64,000 nt of DNA, taken from Luteibacter rhizovicinus. GTDB taxonomy: Bacteria > Pseudomonadota > Gammaproteobacteria > Xanthomonadales > Rhodanobacteraceae. Shown here piece after piece: positions 1-10,920 of the stretch (within the stretch, counting starts at the first letter, position 1; the number at the start of each line of letters is the position of its first letter). The position numbers were made by a program, and so were the translations under genes. The notes under the pieces were generated by a model, which worked only from the letters and a program-made list of their open reading frames with translations, was not told the origin of the DNA and ran no database searches. Location: the NCBI RefSeq assembly GCF_004342265.1, contig NZ_SMCS01000002.1, positions 620,001 to 684,000 on the forward strand, written 5' to 3'.

Positions 1-62
1 ATAGCGACGGTGAGGGCGGCGAGTACCAGCGGGCGGGTACGGCTGAGGAAAGTGGTCTGCAT
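1..62 (-). CDS. 5' end of an exported protein (partial)
   Basis: Only the first 20 codons lie in the window; the gene runs off the left edge. The start at 62 is preceded on the minus strand by a clear AAGGAG Shine-Dalgarno, nine bases upstream. The visible N-terminus (MQTTFLSRTRPLVLAALTVA) has a short basic segment followed by a hydrophobic run, which looks like a signal peptide. The mature protein cannot be seen, so no function is offered. It is divergent from ycgL. Confidence 0.6.
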   Translation of the reverse strand, partial: MQTTFLSRTRPLVLAALTVA

Positions 63-288
63 GCGGTATGGCTCCTTGCGTGCTCTTCGGGCTTGGCGTG
101 ACGACGCAGCGAAAAGATCACCGCATTCATACGCGCGTTTAACATCTTGGGGTGGAACTCTGATGGCATTGACATAAATTTTGCAAGTGCTGGTGCAACA
201 AACCCCAAATATCGGTGTCGAACGCACACACATGCGCGCGGACCCGCTGGTAGCATGGAATGCCGAGCCGTCCGCGAGACCGAAGCCC

Positions 289-591
289 ATGCATTGTTTC
301 GTCTACGCCAGTCAGCGCAAACCCGGCACGTACGTATGGCTCTCGCGTCGCGAGGGCTACGACCTGCTGCCCGAACCGCTCGCCCTGCTTTTGGGGGACC
401 TTCGCTTCGTGCTGGAGGTCGAACTCACGCCCAATCGAAAGCTGCCGAACGAGGACACCGACCGCGTGCTCGACGCCCTCGGCAGGGACGGCTGGCATCT
501 GCAGTCGCCGCCCAACGAAATGCTCAGCGTCGGCAACCAGCAGAACCACAATCGCGAGCTGAACATCGATGAGGACGTTGCCCGCGTTTAA
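289..591 (+). CDS. YcgL domain-containing protein
   Basis: A 100-residue cytosolic protein of the YcgL family (formerly UPF0745), whose molecular role is unknown. The N-terminus MHCFVYASQRKPGTYVWL and the later segments LLGDLRFVLEVELTP and DGWHLQSPP match the family pattern. The reading frame is open from 181, which would add 36 residues, but family members begin at the MxCFVYxSxRK motif, so I chose the ATG at 289. The ribosome site there is weak. It stands alone between the divergent exported-protein gene and the ankyrin gene. Family assignment is firm; function is unknown. Confidence 0.85.
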   Translation: MHCFVYASQRKPGTYVWLSRREGYDLLPEPLALLLGDLRFVLEVELTPNRKLPNEDTDRVLDALGRDGWHLQSPPNEMLSVGNQQNHNRELNIDEDVARV

Positions 592-677
592 TCGCCGGCC
601 GTTCATGTCGCCGATGTGCAACGGCGGTTAACACGACGTTACCGCGAAGGCCCCATACGCTACGTATACTGCGGCGC

Positions 678-3600
678 ATGGCCAATCCCAAACGTCGTCG
701 CCCGCCGCTGCACAAAGCGCTGCTCTGGTTCCTGCCCGCCCTCGCCGCCGTGGCGTGTGCCGGATTTTCCGCGCATCCGCTAGCGCTGATTCCGCTCTTG
801 CTGGCCAATGCGCTGGCGATGGGCGCGATATGCCATGCCATAGGCTTCGACCCCGAAACGAGTTTCATCAGGACGATGCTGCGACGCGGCTCCGCCCATG
901 TCGTGATGTTCACGGCGTATACGTTCGTGGTCTTCGTGCTGGTCGCATGGCCTTTGCTGAAACTCACGCAGGCACCCAGCCTTGGCGCCGCGTTGCTGCT
1001 GGCTGCCACGCTGGTGGTCGCGCTCGCTTCGTTGTGGCGGGTATGGCCCGCGTTCGGGCTGCTGTTCCTCTGGGACGACGCCTATCCGGAACACAGTGGC
1101 GAAGGCTCCTGGATCTTCACGGCCATCGCGCGCAGCGTCGCGTTCGGGCGACACCTTTCGGCGGAAGAGCGCTTCTTCTCGCACTTCATTCCCGCCGCGC
1201 TCGGCTTGCTGGTACTTGCCTTCTGCGCCGTCGCGCTCAGCGGACTCTACGGCGTACTCCCTTCGGAGATGCGCATCGCCGCGCTGGCGATTTACGGCGT
1301 TGTCCTGTTGCCGCTGGCCTGCATGGTCATTGCCAATCGCACCCTGCGCGCCCTGCTCTGCGATCGTCGCGGCCATATCCGCGGGCATGCCGCCACCGAT
1401 AAACCACCGGCTTCCAAACCGGCACCGATCGCCGAACGCCCGCCTCTCGTACTGACGGCGGAAGAGATCCAGCCGGGCCAGCGCGAAGCGGAGCTGCTGG
1501 CCGCCGTGCGCGCCGGCGATATCGAACGCGCTATCGCACTCGTCGAAGCGGGCTCCGATCCGGATACCGCAGCGGAACCCGGCGATCGGGACCAGCGGCC
1601 GGTCCTTACGCTAGCCGCGCTGCTGCCCGATCCTCGCCTGCTGCGCTCGCTGATCGCGCGCGGGGCAGACGTCAATCGCGCGCAAGGTGGCGTCACGCCA
1701 CTGCTCGCCGCGACGCGGGACAGCTGGCACGGTCGTCCGGACTCGGTGCTGACCCTGCTTGCGAATGGCGCGAATGCCGCCGGGACGGATGCCGAAGGCA
1801 ATACGGCGCTGCATGGCGCGGTCCTCAGCGCGGAGCCTATCGTGGCAGCGATGCTGCTGGACGCGGGCGCTCCGGTGAGTGCGGTCAACGCCGCCGGTGC
1901 GACGCCGCTCGTGATCGCGTGTCGCGCGGCGAACTGGACGATCGCACGCTTCCTTCTCGAACACGGTGCACGTCCGGCTGTCGCCGATGCGGAGCCGGCC
2001 CTCGTCGCGGCCGCGGGTATCGCCGACGACGACGCGGAAGGCGTGAAGCTGCTGCTTCGGCACAAAGCGCCGGTGAATGCGACGGGCGCGCAGGGTCGCA
2101 CCGCTTTGCTGGTCGCCGCGGGAGAAGGTCACGAACAGATCGTGCGCGCGCTATGCCTGGCCAACGCCGATCCGAATATCGCCGATCGCAACGGCACCAC
2201 GCCGCTGATGGAAGCCGCGCGCGCCGGTGCGCACGGTATCGTCCAGTTGCTGGCCGAGGCGCAGGCGAATGCCCGTGCGCGGGACAGCCACGGACGCGAT
2301 GCGCTCACGCTGGCCTGCCAGTCGTCGCGTGCGCAAGCGGCAACCATTCGCGCGCTTCTCGCCCTTGGCGCACAGCCGAAGGAAGCCGGCGGCGATGGAC
2401 GCAGCGCACTGGACCATGCCGCCTCGACCGGCCGCTGGGACCTGGTCGCGCTACTGGACCCGGATACGCCGCTGCCGACATCTCTTAGCGAAGCGGTCAT
2501 GCCCGAGGCGGGCGCCGATTCGCCGACCCATCTCCTCGATGCACTGCGTTTCGGTCACTGGGCCGTGGCGTCGACGTTCTCCGCACGCGTTCGCGAATGG
2601 CCGCAGGACGAACTCGCGGGACTGTATGTCGACCTCAGCGGCACGGGCCTGGATGCGGCGCGACGCTGGCTGCTGGACCACGGCCTGTCGGCCGAAGCGC
2701 GGCTGGCGCCGACCAGCCTGGACGACGACACGGCGCCGCAACTCGGTCGTCGCCTCTTCGATGCGCTGCTGACGCAGCTTCCCAATGCGGCCGACGCGCT
2801 GTTCCAGCTGATGCGCGCGGGCGCGACGCCAGCCGGTACGGGCCTGTTGGGACACGCCATCTGCCGGATGGAAGGCAACGACGACCGGCTGACGATGGCC
2901 ATGCTCGAAGCGGGCGCCGATCCCTTCGGTGCGGACAGCCGCGGCCGCACGCCGGTGCATATGGCCGCCGCCACCGGCCGGGCCACTCTGCTGGGCGCGC
3001 TGCTCGCCCGCGGCACGAATCCGAATGCGCGCGATACCGGCGGCCGCACGCCGTTGCATGCCGCGCTCGAACAGGGCGACGACAGTCTTCCGCTGGTGCG
3101 GCTGCTGGTTTCCCACGGTGCCGATCCGGAAGCGACCGACGTCAATGGCGAGACGCCCTTTGGGCTCGGCATCGGCCACGGCGACGTCGAGCGCTGGCTG
3201 ACCTGGCCGCAATGGCCGCTGCCGCGTCGCGCGCTGCGCGCCGACGATCTTCCGGTCGCCGCGGCGGCTGGCGATACCCACGCCATCGACCGGTTGCTGG
3301 AACTCGGATTCGCCGTCGACACGCGCGATCCCCAGGGCGCGACCGCGTTGTTGCGCGCCTGCGGCGCCGGTCAGCGCGACGTCGCCGCTCACCTGCTTGC
3401 CGCGGGTGCCGATGCCACGACCACCGCCGGCAGTGGCGTGACGCCGCTCGCCGCCGCGGTCAACGCGCGTCGCGACGGCATCGTCGATCTGCTGATCGAG
3501 CACAAGGTACCGGTGGACCAGCGCCTGCCCGGCGAGGCCACGGCACTGATGATCGCCGCCACGCTCGGCTATCCCGAGATCGTGGAGACACTGCTGGCCG

Positions 3601-4115
3601 CGGGCGCGGACAGCAATGCGGAAGATGCGCACGGACACACTGCGCTGCATGCCGCCGCACAGTATTGCTTCGGCGGCACGGACAGTCTGCGCGCGCGCCG
3701 GCTGCTGGACCTGCTGATCCGTCACGGCTCCGACGTGAATAAAGTCGACCGCGAAGGGAAGACGCCCCTGCTCCTGCTGCTGGGCGCACACATGCGGCCC
3801 GGCAGCGCGGCCGACGCCACGCATCTGGGCGCCTTGCTTCCGGCGATGCTGGATGCCGGTGCGCGCATCGAACATGCGGACCAGCGCGGCGTAAGCGCAT
3901 TGCACGCGTGCGCCATGCATGCGCTGCTACCGCCTGCGCGCGTCCTGATGACGCGCGGTGCCGATCGCGGTGCGGCCGACGCCTTCGGACGGACGGCGGC
4001 CGATGTCGCGCGGCATCTTGGTTTCGTGGATATCGCGCACGAACTCGGCGCGCGTAACAACGCGATCCCCAGCGTGCGGCAGACGCTGCGCCAACCGGCG
4101 CAGCCTTCGGAGTAG
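678..4115 (+). CDS. Large ankyrin-repeat protein with N-terminal membrane domain
   Basis: A 1145-residue protein. The first about 220 residues hold roughly six hydrophobic segments (about 14-32, 35-54, 74-94, 101-120, 170-190, 199-219), so it should sit in the inner membrane. A proline-rich linker near 238-255 leads to a C-terminal array from about 270 to 1130 of about 20 ankyrin-type units, recognisable by recurring 'G.TPLH.A...G...V..LL..GAD.N..D' patterns. Some units between about 600 and 720 are degenerate. Ankyrin arrays bind proteins, so this is probably a membrane-tethered interaction scaffold; the partner is unknown. A TATACT hexamer at 665-670 lies only seven bases before the ATG, and no Shine-Dalgarno is visible, so the message may be leaderless. 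Confidence 0.88.
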   Translation: MANPKRRRPPLHKALLWFLPALAAVACAGFSAHPLALIPLLLANALAMGAICHAIGFDPETSFIRTMLRRGSAHVVMFTAYTFVVFVLVAWPLLKLTQAPSLGAALLLAATLVVALASLWRVWPAFGLLFLWDDAYPEHSGEGSWIFTAIARSVAFGRHLSAEERFFSHFIPAALGLLVLAFCAVALSGLYGVLPSEMRIAALAIYGVVLLPLACMVIANRTLRALLCDRRGHIRGHAATDKPPASKPAPIAERPPLVLTAEEIQPGQREAELLAAVRAGDIERAIALVEAGSDPDTAAEPGDRDQRPVLTLAALLPDPRLLRSLIARGADVNRAQGGVTPLLAATRDSWHGRPDSVLTLLANGANAAGTDAEGNTALHGAVLSAEPIVAAMLLDAGAPVSAVNAAGATPLVIACRAANWTIARFLLEHGARPAVADAEPALVAAAGIADDDAEGVKLLLRHKAPVNATGAQGRTALLVAAGEGHEQIVRALCLANADPNIADRNGTTPLMEAARAGAHGIVQLLAEAQANARARDSHGRDALTLACQSSRAQAATIRALLALGAQPKEAGGDGRSALDHAASTGRWDLVALLDPDTPLPTSLSEAVMPEAGADSPTHLLDALRFGHWAVASTFSARVREWPQDELAGLYVDLSGTGLDAARRWLLDHGLSAEARLAPTSLDDDTAPQLGRRLFDALLTQLPNAADALFQLMRAGATPAGTGLLGHAICRMEGNDDRLTMAMLEAGADPFGADSRGRTPVHMAAATGRATLLGALLARGTNPNARDTGGRTPLHAALEQGDDSLPLVRLLVSHGADPEATDVNGETPFGLGIGHGDVERWLTWPQWPLPRRALRADDLPVAAAAGDTHAIDRLLELGFAVDTRDPQGATALLRACGAGQRDVAAHLLAAGADATTTAGSGVTPLAAAVNARRDGIVDLLIEHKVPVDQRLPGEATALMIAATLGYPEIVETLLAAGADSNAEDAHGHTALHAAAQYCFGGTDSLRARRLLDLLIRHGSDVNKVDREGKTPLLLLLGAHMRPGSAADATHLGALLPAMLDAGARIEHADQRGVSALHACAMHALLPPARVLMTRGADRGAADAFGRTAADVARHLGFVDIAHELGARNNAIPSVRQTLRQPAQPSE

Positions 4116-4140
4116 TCGCTCACCTAAAAGGAAGCGCGCG

Positions 4141-5949
4141 TCAGGCTTTCCGTTCGCGCTCGCGCTCTTCCGCCGAGTCGGCCTCGAACAATTGCTGGAG
4201 GTCGACCAGGGCGTCCCTCGACGACTGAATCAACGCCGCTTCGTCGTCGTAGACGAGGTATTGCGAGCGCAGCAGCTGTTCGTCCTGCTTCTTGAAACGG
4301 TCGATGCGGTCCTGCGCGATCGACTCCGAAAAACCCAGTGACACGAGTACGTTCCGAGTCATCTTCAGGCTCGAATAGAAGGTCTCGCGCACCGGATCGT
4401 CGACGCCGATGTCCATCAGACGAAACGCGTGCTGACGGTTACGGGCGCGGGCCACAATCTTCAGGTGCGGGTACTGGCGCCGGACGAGACGCGCGGTACG
4501 GATGTTCGCCTCGGGGTCGTCGGTGGCGATGACGAAGACCTTGGCCTTGTCCGCCTGCGCGGCGCGCAACATTTCGGGACGGGCGGGATCGCCGAAGAAC
4601 AGGGACGTGCCGCCGAAGCGCCGCGAGGTATCCACCTGTTCGACCGAACTCTCCAGCGCCACGAACTGGATGCCCTGCGCGCGCAGCAGACGGGCGACGA
4701 TCTGACCCATGCGGCCGAAACCCGCAATGATGACCTGGGGGGTGTCGGCCTGGATTTCGTCGAACTCCCGGTCGGGTTTTTTCGCCTTCTCGTGAACCAG
4801 TTTCGACGCCGCGATCACCAGCACGGGCGTCAACGCCATCGACAGCGAAATCGCCATCACCATCAGGCCGCGCTGGCTATCGTTGATCAACCGGTTCTGC
4901 TGAGCCAGGTTCAGGATGACGAACGCGAATTCGCCGCCGCTGGCGAGAATGGCCGCGAGCCGGAGCGAGTCGCCGTTCGTAAGCGAGCCGACGATGCGGC
5001 CGAGCGGCCAGATCAGGATGGCCTTCACCGCCAGCAGCAGTCCCACCATGCCGAGGACCAGCAACGGTTTGGATGCCAGCAGCGCCAGATCGACGGACAT
5101 GCCCACGCTGACGAAGAACAGGCCCAGCAGCAACCCCTTGAACGGCTCGATGTTCGATTCGAGTTCGTGGCGGTATTCGGAATCGGCCAGGAGCAGACCG
5201 GCGAGGAAAGCGCCGAGTGTCGTGGAGACCCCTGCAACCTCCATCAGCCACGCCGTACCCATGACGACGAGCAGCGCCGTAGCGGTGAACACCTCGGTGC
5301 TCTTGGCGCGCGCCACGAAGCGGAAGACATGACGCAACACCAGCCGGCCGCCGACGATCACGGCGACGATCACGCCCACGACCTTCAGCACGTTCATGAT
5401 GTCCGGCCCGTGGGCATCGCGGGCGACGGCGCCCCCGAGCAGCGGCACGGCGGCGATAAGCGGGATAGCCGCCAGGTCCTGGAACAGCAGGATCGCGAAC
5501 GCCTGACGGCCATAGGCGGAACCGGCCTCCTTGCGCTCGGCAAGGATCTGCAGGCCGAAGGCCGTCGACGAAAGAGCCAGACTGCCGCCGACGATAACCG
5601 CGGCCTTCCAGGTCAGGCCGAACAGGAGGTAGCCCATCGTGCCCAGCGCGATGGCGCAGACCGCGACCTGGAGCAGGCCGCTGCCGAATACGGCGCGCCG
5701 CATGACCCACAGGCGCGATGGCGAGAGTTCGAGGCCGATGACGAACAGCATCAGCACGACGCCGAAATCGGAGATCTCGGCAACGCCCGCCGTATCGCTG
5801 ACCAGACCAAGCGCCGACGGTCCGATGACGACGCCGGCGAGCAGATACCCCAGCACCGCACCGAGCCGGAAGCGTTTGGTGAGCGGCACGGCGATGACCG
5901 TCGCGAGAAGGAAGACGACAGCGGTCTTCAAGAAATCATGGTTTTCCAT
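4141..5949 (-). CDS. Monovalent cation:proton antiporter, CPA2 family (KefB/KefC-like)
   Basis: A 602-residue inner-membrane antiporter, close to the length of E. coli KefB/KefC (about 600-620). The first about 385 residues form the multi-helix Na+/H+ exchanger domain with the early sequence TVIAVPLTKRFRLGAVLGYL typical of CPA2 proteins. From about residue 400 there is an RCK/TrkA-N domain with a Rossmann motif (IAGFGRMGQIVARLL), followed by a charged tail. The family exchanges K+ or Na+ for protons and KefB/C are gated by glutathione adducts. No kefG/kefF-type ancillary oxidoreductase gene is adjacent, so glutathione gating is not shown here. The gene is monocistronic by spacing. Confidence 0.88.
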   Translation of the reverse strand: MENHDFLKTAVVFLLATVIAVPLTKRFRLGAVLGYLLAGVVIGPSALGLVSDTAGVAEISDFGVVLMLFVIGLELSPSRLWVMRRAVFGSGLLQVAVCAIALGTMGYLLFGLTWKAAVIVGGSLALSSTAFGLQILAERKEAGSAYGRQAFAILLFQDLAAIPLIAAVPLLGGAVARDAHGPDIMNVLKVVGVIVAVIVGGRLVLRHVFRFVARAKSTEVFTATALLVVMGTAWLMEVAGVSTTLGAFLAGLLLADSEYRHELESNIEPFKGLLLGLFFVSVGMSVDLALLASKPLLVLGMVGLLLAVKAILIWPLGRIVGSLTNGDSLRLAAILASGGEFAFVILNLAQQNRLINDSQRGLMVMAISLSMALTPVLVIAASKLVHEKAKKPDREFDEIQADTPQVIIAGFGRMGQIVARLLRAQGIQFVALESSVEQVDTSRRFGGTSLFFGDPARPEMLRAAQADKAKVFVIATDDPEANIRTARLVRRQYPHLKIVARARNRQHAFRLMDIGVDDPVRETFYSSLKMTRNVLVSLGFSESIAQDRIDRFKKQDEQLLRSQYLVYDDEAALIQSSRDALVDLQQLFEADSAEERERERKA

Positions 5950-6047
5950 GCACGCACTCCCTGACGATCGCCCGGGATTATGTCATGCAGGGATGGGTGG
6001 CGTTTTGCGAAAAACAGCTCTTTGACGCGGATGTTCAGCCGAAGCCG

Positions 6048-6077
6048 TGTAAGAGCGCGCTCAAGCGCGCTCTTACA
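6048..6077. repeat. REP-type palindrome / hairpin
   Basis: A perfect 14-bp inverted repeat (TGTAAGAGCGCGCT and its complement) around a two-base loop, between the antiporter start and the hemB stop. It belongs to the same sequence class as the other TGTA(G/A)GAGCGCGC repeats in this window. It could also act as a 3' stabilising hairpin for hemB transcripts. Confidence 0.75.
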
Positions 6078-6087
6078 AACAGGACAG

Positions 6088-7947
<1,860 letters not shown>

Positions 7948-7951
<4 letters not shown>

Positions 7952-8997
7952 TGCACACCCTCGCCGACGCGATTGCGCAGCAGAAGCCAGAAAAAGAACG
8001 GACCGCCGACGATGGCCGTCAGCACACCGATCGGCAATTCGGCGGGAGCGACCACCGATCGCGCCAGCGTGTCCGCCGCCACCAGCAACGCTGCACCGCC
8101 GATCGCGGAGGCGGGAAGCAGCAGGCGATGATCGGGGCCCCAGACCATGCGCAGAAGATGCGGTACGACCAGCCCGACGAAGCCGACGACACCCGTCATG
8201 GCGACGGACGCACCCACCGCGAGAGCGACCAGCAGAATCAGCACGGGCTGAAGACGCTCTGGCCGGAAGCCGAGAAGCGATGCCTCGTTTTCGCCAAGCA
8301 ACATGGCGTTCAATGCCCGCGCCACACGCGGAAGCAGAACCAGTGGAACGACGATCCATGGCGCGACCACGCCAAGCCGCATCCAGTCGGCACCGCCCAG
8401 GCTACCCAGCGACCAGAACGTCAGATCGCGTAGCTGGTTCTCGTTGGCGAGAAACGTGAGCAGTCCCACGCCGGCCATCGCGATGGCATTGATGGCGACA
8501 CCCGCGAGCAGCAGGTTGGCGACACCCGGGCGCCTGCGCCCGATGCCATAGACGATACCGGTCGTGACGAGGCCGCCGACGAAGGCGCACGCCGCGATGA
8601 CGAAACTGCTCGCACCGCTGTGCCCCGACCCGCCGAGCACGATGGCGGCGACGGCGCCCAGCGCCGCGCCGGCGGAAACACCGATCAATCCGGGGTCGGC
8701 GAGCGGATTGCGGAACAGGCCCTGCATGGTCGCGCCGCTGCTAGCCAGCGACGCACCCACGATGACGCCAAGCAACAGACGAGGCAGGCGCAGCATGAGA
8801 ACAACGCGGTCGTCCCCGATAGCATCCGCGCCCGCGAACCAGCGGCCAATGGCACCGGCGACTTCGCGCGCCGGCACGTCCATGGCGCCCGTCGTCAGAC
8901 TCCACAACGCCGTTCCCGAAAGCAGCAGGCCCAGCAGCGGCAGACTCCAGCGACGGCTTCCGTGCCGCGTAGCCCTCGGCAACGGAATCGCGTTCAT
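7948..8997 (-). CDS. hmuU: Heme ABC transporter permease (FecCD family)
   Basis: A 349-residue inner-membrane permease of the FecCD/BtuC family with about ten hydrophobic segments. Family hallmarks are visible: LRLPRLLLGVIVGASLASSG near the N-terminus, MQGLFRNPLADPGLIGVSAG after it, and the C-terminal GPDHRLLLPASAIGGA. It works with HmuT and HmuV to bring heme across the inner membrane. Both ends overlap neighbours by four bases (ATGA with hmuT at 8994-8997, ATGA with hmuV at 7948-7951), so the three transporter genes are tightly coupled. Confidence 0.93.
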
Positions 8998-9839
8998 GGC
9001 TTATATGCCGCCCATTGCGCCTGCAATGCCTGCGCCGTTTCTGCCGTGCGCGGACCGAAGCCGAGCAACGCCTGCCCGTCGACGAAAACGATGCGCCGCG
9101 CGCGGCCCGCGGGCGTCTGCGCGATGCCTGGCATCGCCAGCACACCGTCGACACCACCCACGTCTTCTTCGCGTTCGTGCATGAGCACGATGACGTCCGG
9201 CGCCAGTGCAACCATTGCTTCGGGCGACACCGCCTTGTAACCGGCGAACGAATCGATAGCGTTATGCCCACCCGCCAGCGCCAGTGCGCGATCCGCCGCG
9301 GTATCGCGACCGGCCGCCATCGGACTGCCGCTTCCCGTCGACATCAGGAAGATCGCGCGCGGATGACGCGGCATCGCCGCAACGGATTTCGCCAGCGCGG
9401 CGAAGCGCACATCCACATCGCGCGCCAGCGCGGCGGCTTCTGTCTCGCGACCGAGCACTTTGCCGATCGCGAGGATCTTCGCGGTGACGTCGGCCGGTGT
9501 CCGCGAGACCGGCAACAGCTCCATCCGCACGCCGGCATCGCGCAGCTGGGCGACCGCGGTCGCCGGACCGGCATCGTGCGTGGCAAGGATCAACTGCGGA
9601 TGCAGGGAGAGCACACCCTCGGCACTCAGCTGACGCAAATAGCCGACTTTCGGCAGACGCGCCGCGGCATCCGGCCACTGGCTCGTCGTATCCGTCGCCA
9701 GGAGTCCGTCCTCGGCGTGCAACGCGTAGACGGTTTCGGTGATATCGCCACCCAGCGAGACGAAACGCGTCGCCGCCGACACCGTCGTTGCGGCCATCGA
9801 CGCAACGACGAGACATGCCGCCAGCCACCGCCGGCTCAC
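8994..9839 (-). CDS. hmuT: Heme ABC transporter substrate-binding protein
   Basis: A 281-residue periplasmic binding protein of the BtuF/HmuT class. I place the start at GTG 9839, where GTGA overlaps the hmuS stop; this gives a clean signal peptide (VSRRWLAACLVVASMAATTV) before the mature start near ATRFVSLGGDITETVYAL. The longer frame to 9998 lies inside hmuS and has no signal. The family segments PKVGYLRQLSAEGVLSL and YKAVSPEAMVALAPDVI are present. It should deliver heme to HmuU. Confidence 0.92.
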   Translation of the reverse strand: MSRRWLAACLVVASMAATTVSAATRFVSLGGDITETVYALHAEDGLLATDTTSQWPDAAARLPKVGYLRQLSAEGVLSLHPQLILATHDAGPATAVAQLRDAGVRMELLPVSRTPADVTAKILAIGKVLGRETEAAALARDVDVRFAALAKSVAAMPRHPRAIFLMSTGSGSPMAAGRDTAADRALALAGGHNAIDSFAGYKAVSPEAMVALAPDVIVLMHEREEDVGGVDGVLAMPGIAQTPAGRARRIVFVDGQALLGFGPRTAETAQALQAQWAAYKP

Positions 9840-10909
9840 GACACACGCTCCAGACCGGCGAGCAGCGCGCGCCAGTCGTCGCGTTCTGGAACGCCGGGCT
9901 TGCGCTTGCCGAAGACCTGCGCGATCTGCGTACCGTCTTCCGCGTAAAGTTCCAGCGACGTAACGACGCCTTCGGGCACCGGCTTGCGCACCACCCACGA
10001 TTCGACGATGCGCCCCTCGCGCAGATGCAGGTTGAAGCCTTCGTCCAGCACATTCAACCAGGGATCGGCGACCTTGATGTTCTTCACCGGCCCCGTGTGG
10101 ATCTGCACGACACCCGGCGATCCGACGAAAATCATCAGCGGTACTTCGGTAGCCGCCGCGCCCTCGAGCATGCTCCGCATCGAGCCATTGTCGACGCGCT
10201 GCGCGAACTCGTCGCCGACCAGTCGCAGGGCTTGCGTGCGCGTGGTCTGGTGACGTTTCAGCAGAGCGAAGAAATCGTGGGGATCGCGCAGTGCACGCCA
10301 GCCGTCGCGCAGCGAGTCGACATTCACTTCGGCATCGGGCCGGCGCGAAGGCAGCGGATCGGCCACGTCGACCAGCTCAAGCAACGGCGACTGCACCGCC
10401 GCCGTATAACGATGCACCAACGCACGCCATGCCGAACGGTCGGTGCCTTCGGTGAGATAGACCTTGTGCACGGCACGCCCGTCGCCATCGAAGAACTGCA
10501 GACTTTCCAGTTCGCGACCGCGCGAGGTTTCGCGAACGGCGAAACCGAAGTGCCAGTGACGGAAGAACAACCGCAAGTCGATATCCTCCGCGAGCACGAT
10601 ACCCATACTGCCGCTGGCATCGACGTTGTCGTACTGCCCTTTCTTTTCGTGCACGCAGTAATCGTTGCGTGTGAGCACCATCACGCGGCCGAGCGACGGC
10701 AGGTCGCGGATCAGATCGGCGAACGTGCCCTCCAACCGGATGACGCCGTCGCCGCAGCGACTGGCGACAAGTTCGCCTTCGCTCACGCCCAGACGGGCGG
10801 CAACATCGCGGGCACGCAGCAGCGGCTCATCCTGGCGAAGGCGCAGCCAGCCCGTACGCAGACTGGGAATATCGACCGGAGTGGGTATGGCATTCGTGTT
10901 CTCGAGCAT
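9836..10909 (-). CDS. hmuS: Hemin-degrading factor / heme chaperone
   Basis: A 357-residue cytosolic protein of the HemS/HmuS/ChuS family, which accepts imported heme and in some members degrades it anaerobically or oxidatively. Two related halves are visible (about 35-165 and 200-340), as expected for the duplicated HemS domain; examples are VMVLTRNDYCVHEKKGQYDN in the first and IFVGSPGVVQIHTGPVKNIK in the second. The ATG at 10909 has a strong GAGGAG site. It lies 11 bp after the receptor gene and overlaps hmuT by four bases. Its presence is the main reason the operon is read as heme rather than siderophore uptake. Confidence 0.93.
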   Translation of the reverse strand: MLENTNAIPTPVDIPSLRTGWLRLRQDEPLLRARDVAARLGVSEGELVASRCGDGVIRLEGTFADLIRDLPSLGRVMVLTRNDYCVHEKKGQYDNVDASGSMGIVLAEDIDLRLFFRHWHFGFAVRETSRGRELESLQFFDGDGRAVHKVYLTEGTDRSAWRALVHRYTAAVQSPLLELVDVADPLPSRRPDAEVNVDSLRDGWRALRDPHDFFALLKRHQTTRTQALRLVGDEFAQRVDNGSMRSMLEGAAATEVPLMIFVGSPGVVQIHTGPVKNIKVADPWLNVLDEGFNLHLREGRIVESWVVRKPVPEGVVTSLELYAEDGTQIAQVFGKRKPGVPERDDWRALLAGLERVS

Positions 10910-10920
10910 GGTTCGTCTCC

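Noticed and set aside
161-185. Sigma-54-like TGGCAT...TTGCA string upstream of ycgL
   Set aside because: The GG and GC dinucleotides are about 16 bases apart rather than ten, so it cannot be a -24/-12 promoter.
4429-5964. Open frame of 511 codons opposite the antiporter
   Set aside because: Shadow of the CPA2 antiporter gene; extreme Asp/Glu/Arg/His content and no family match.
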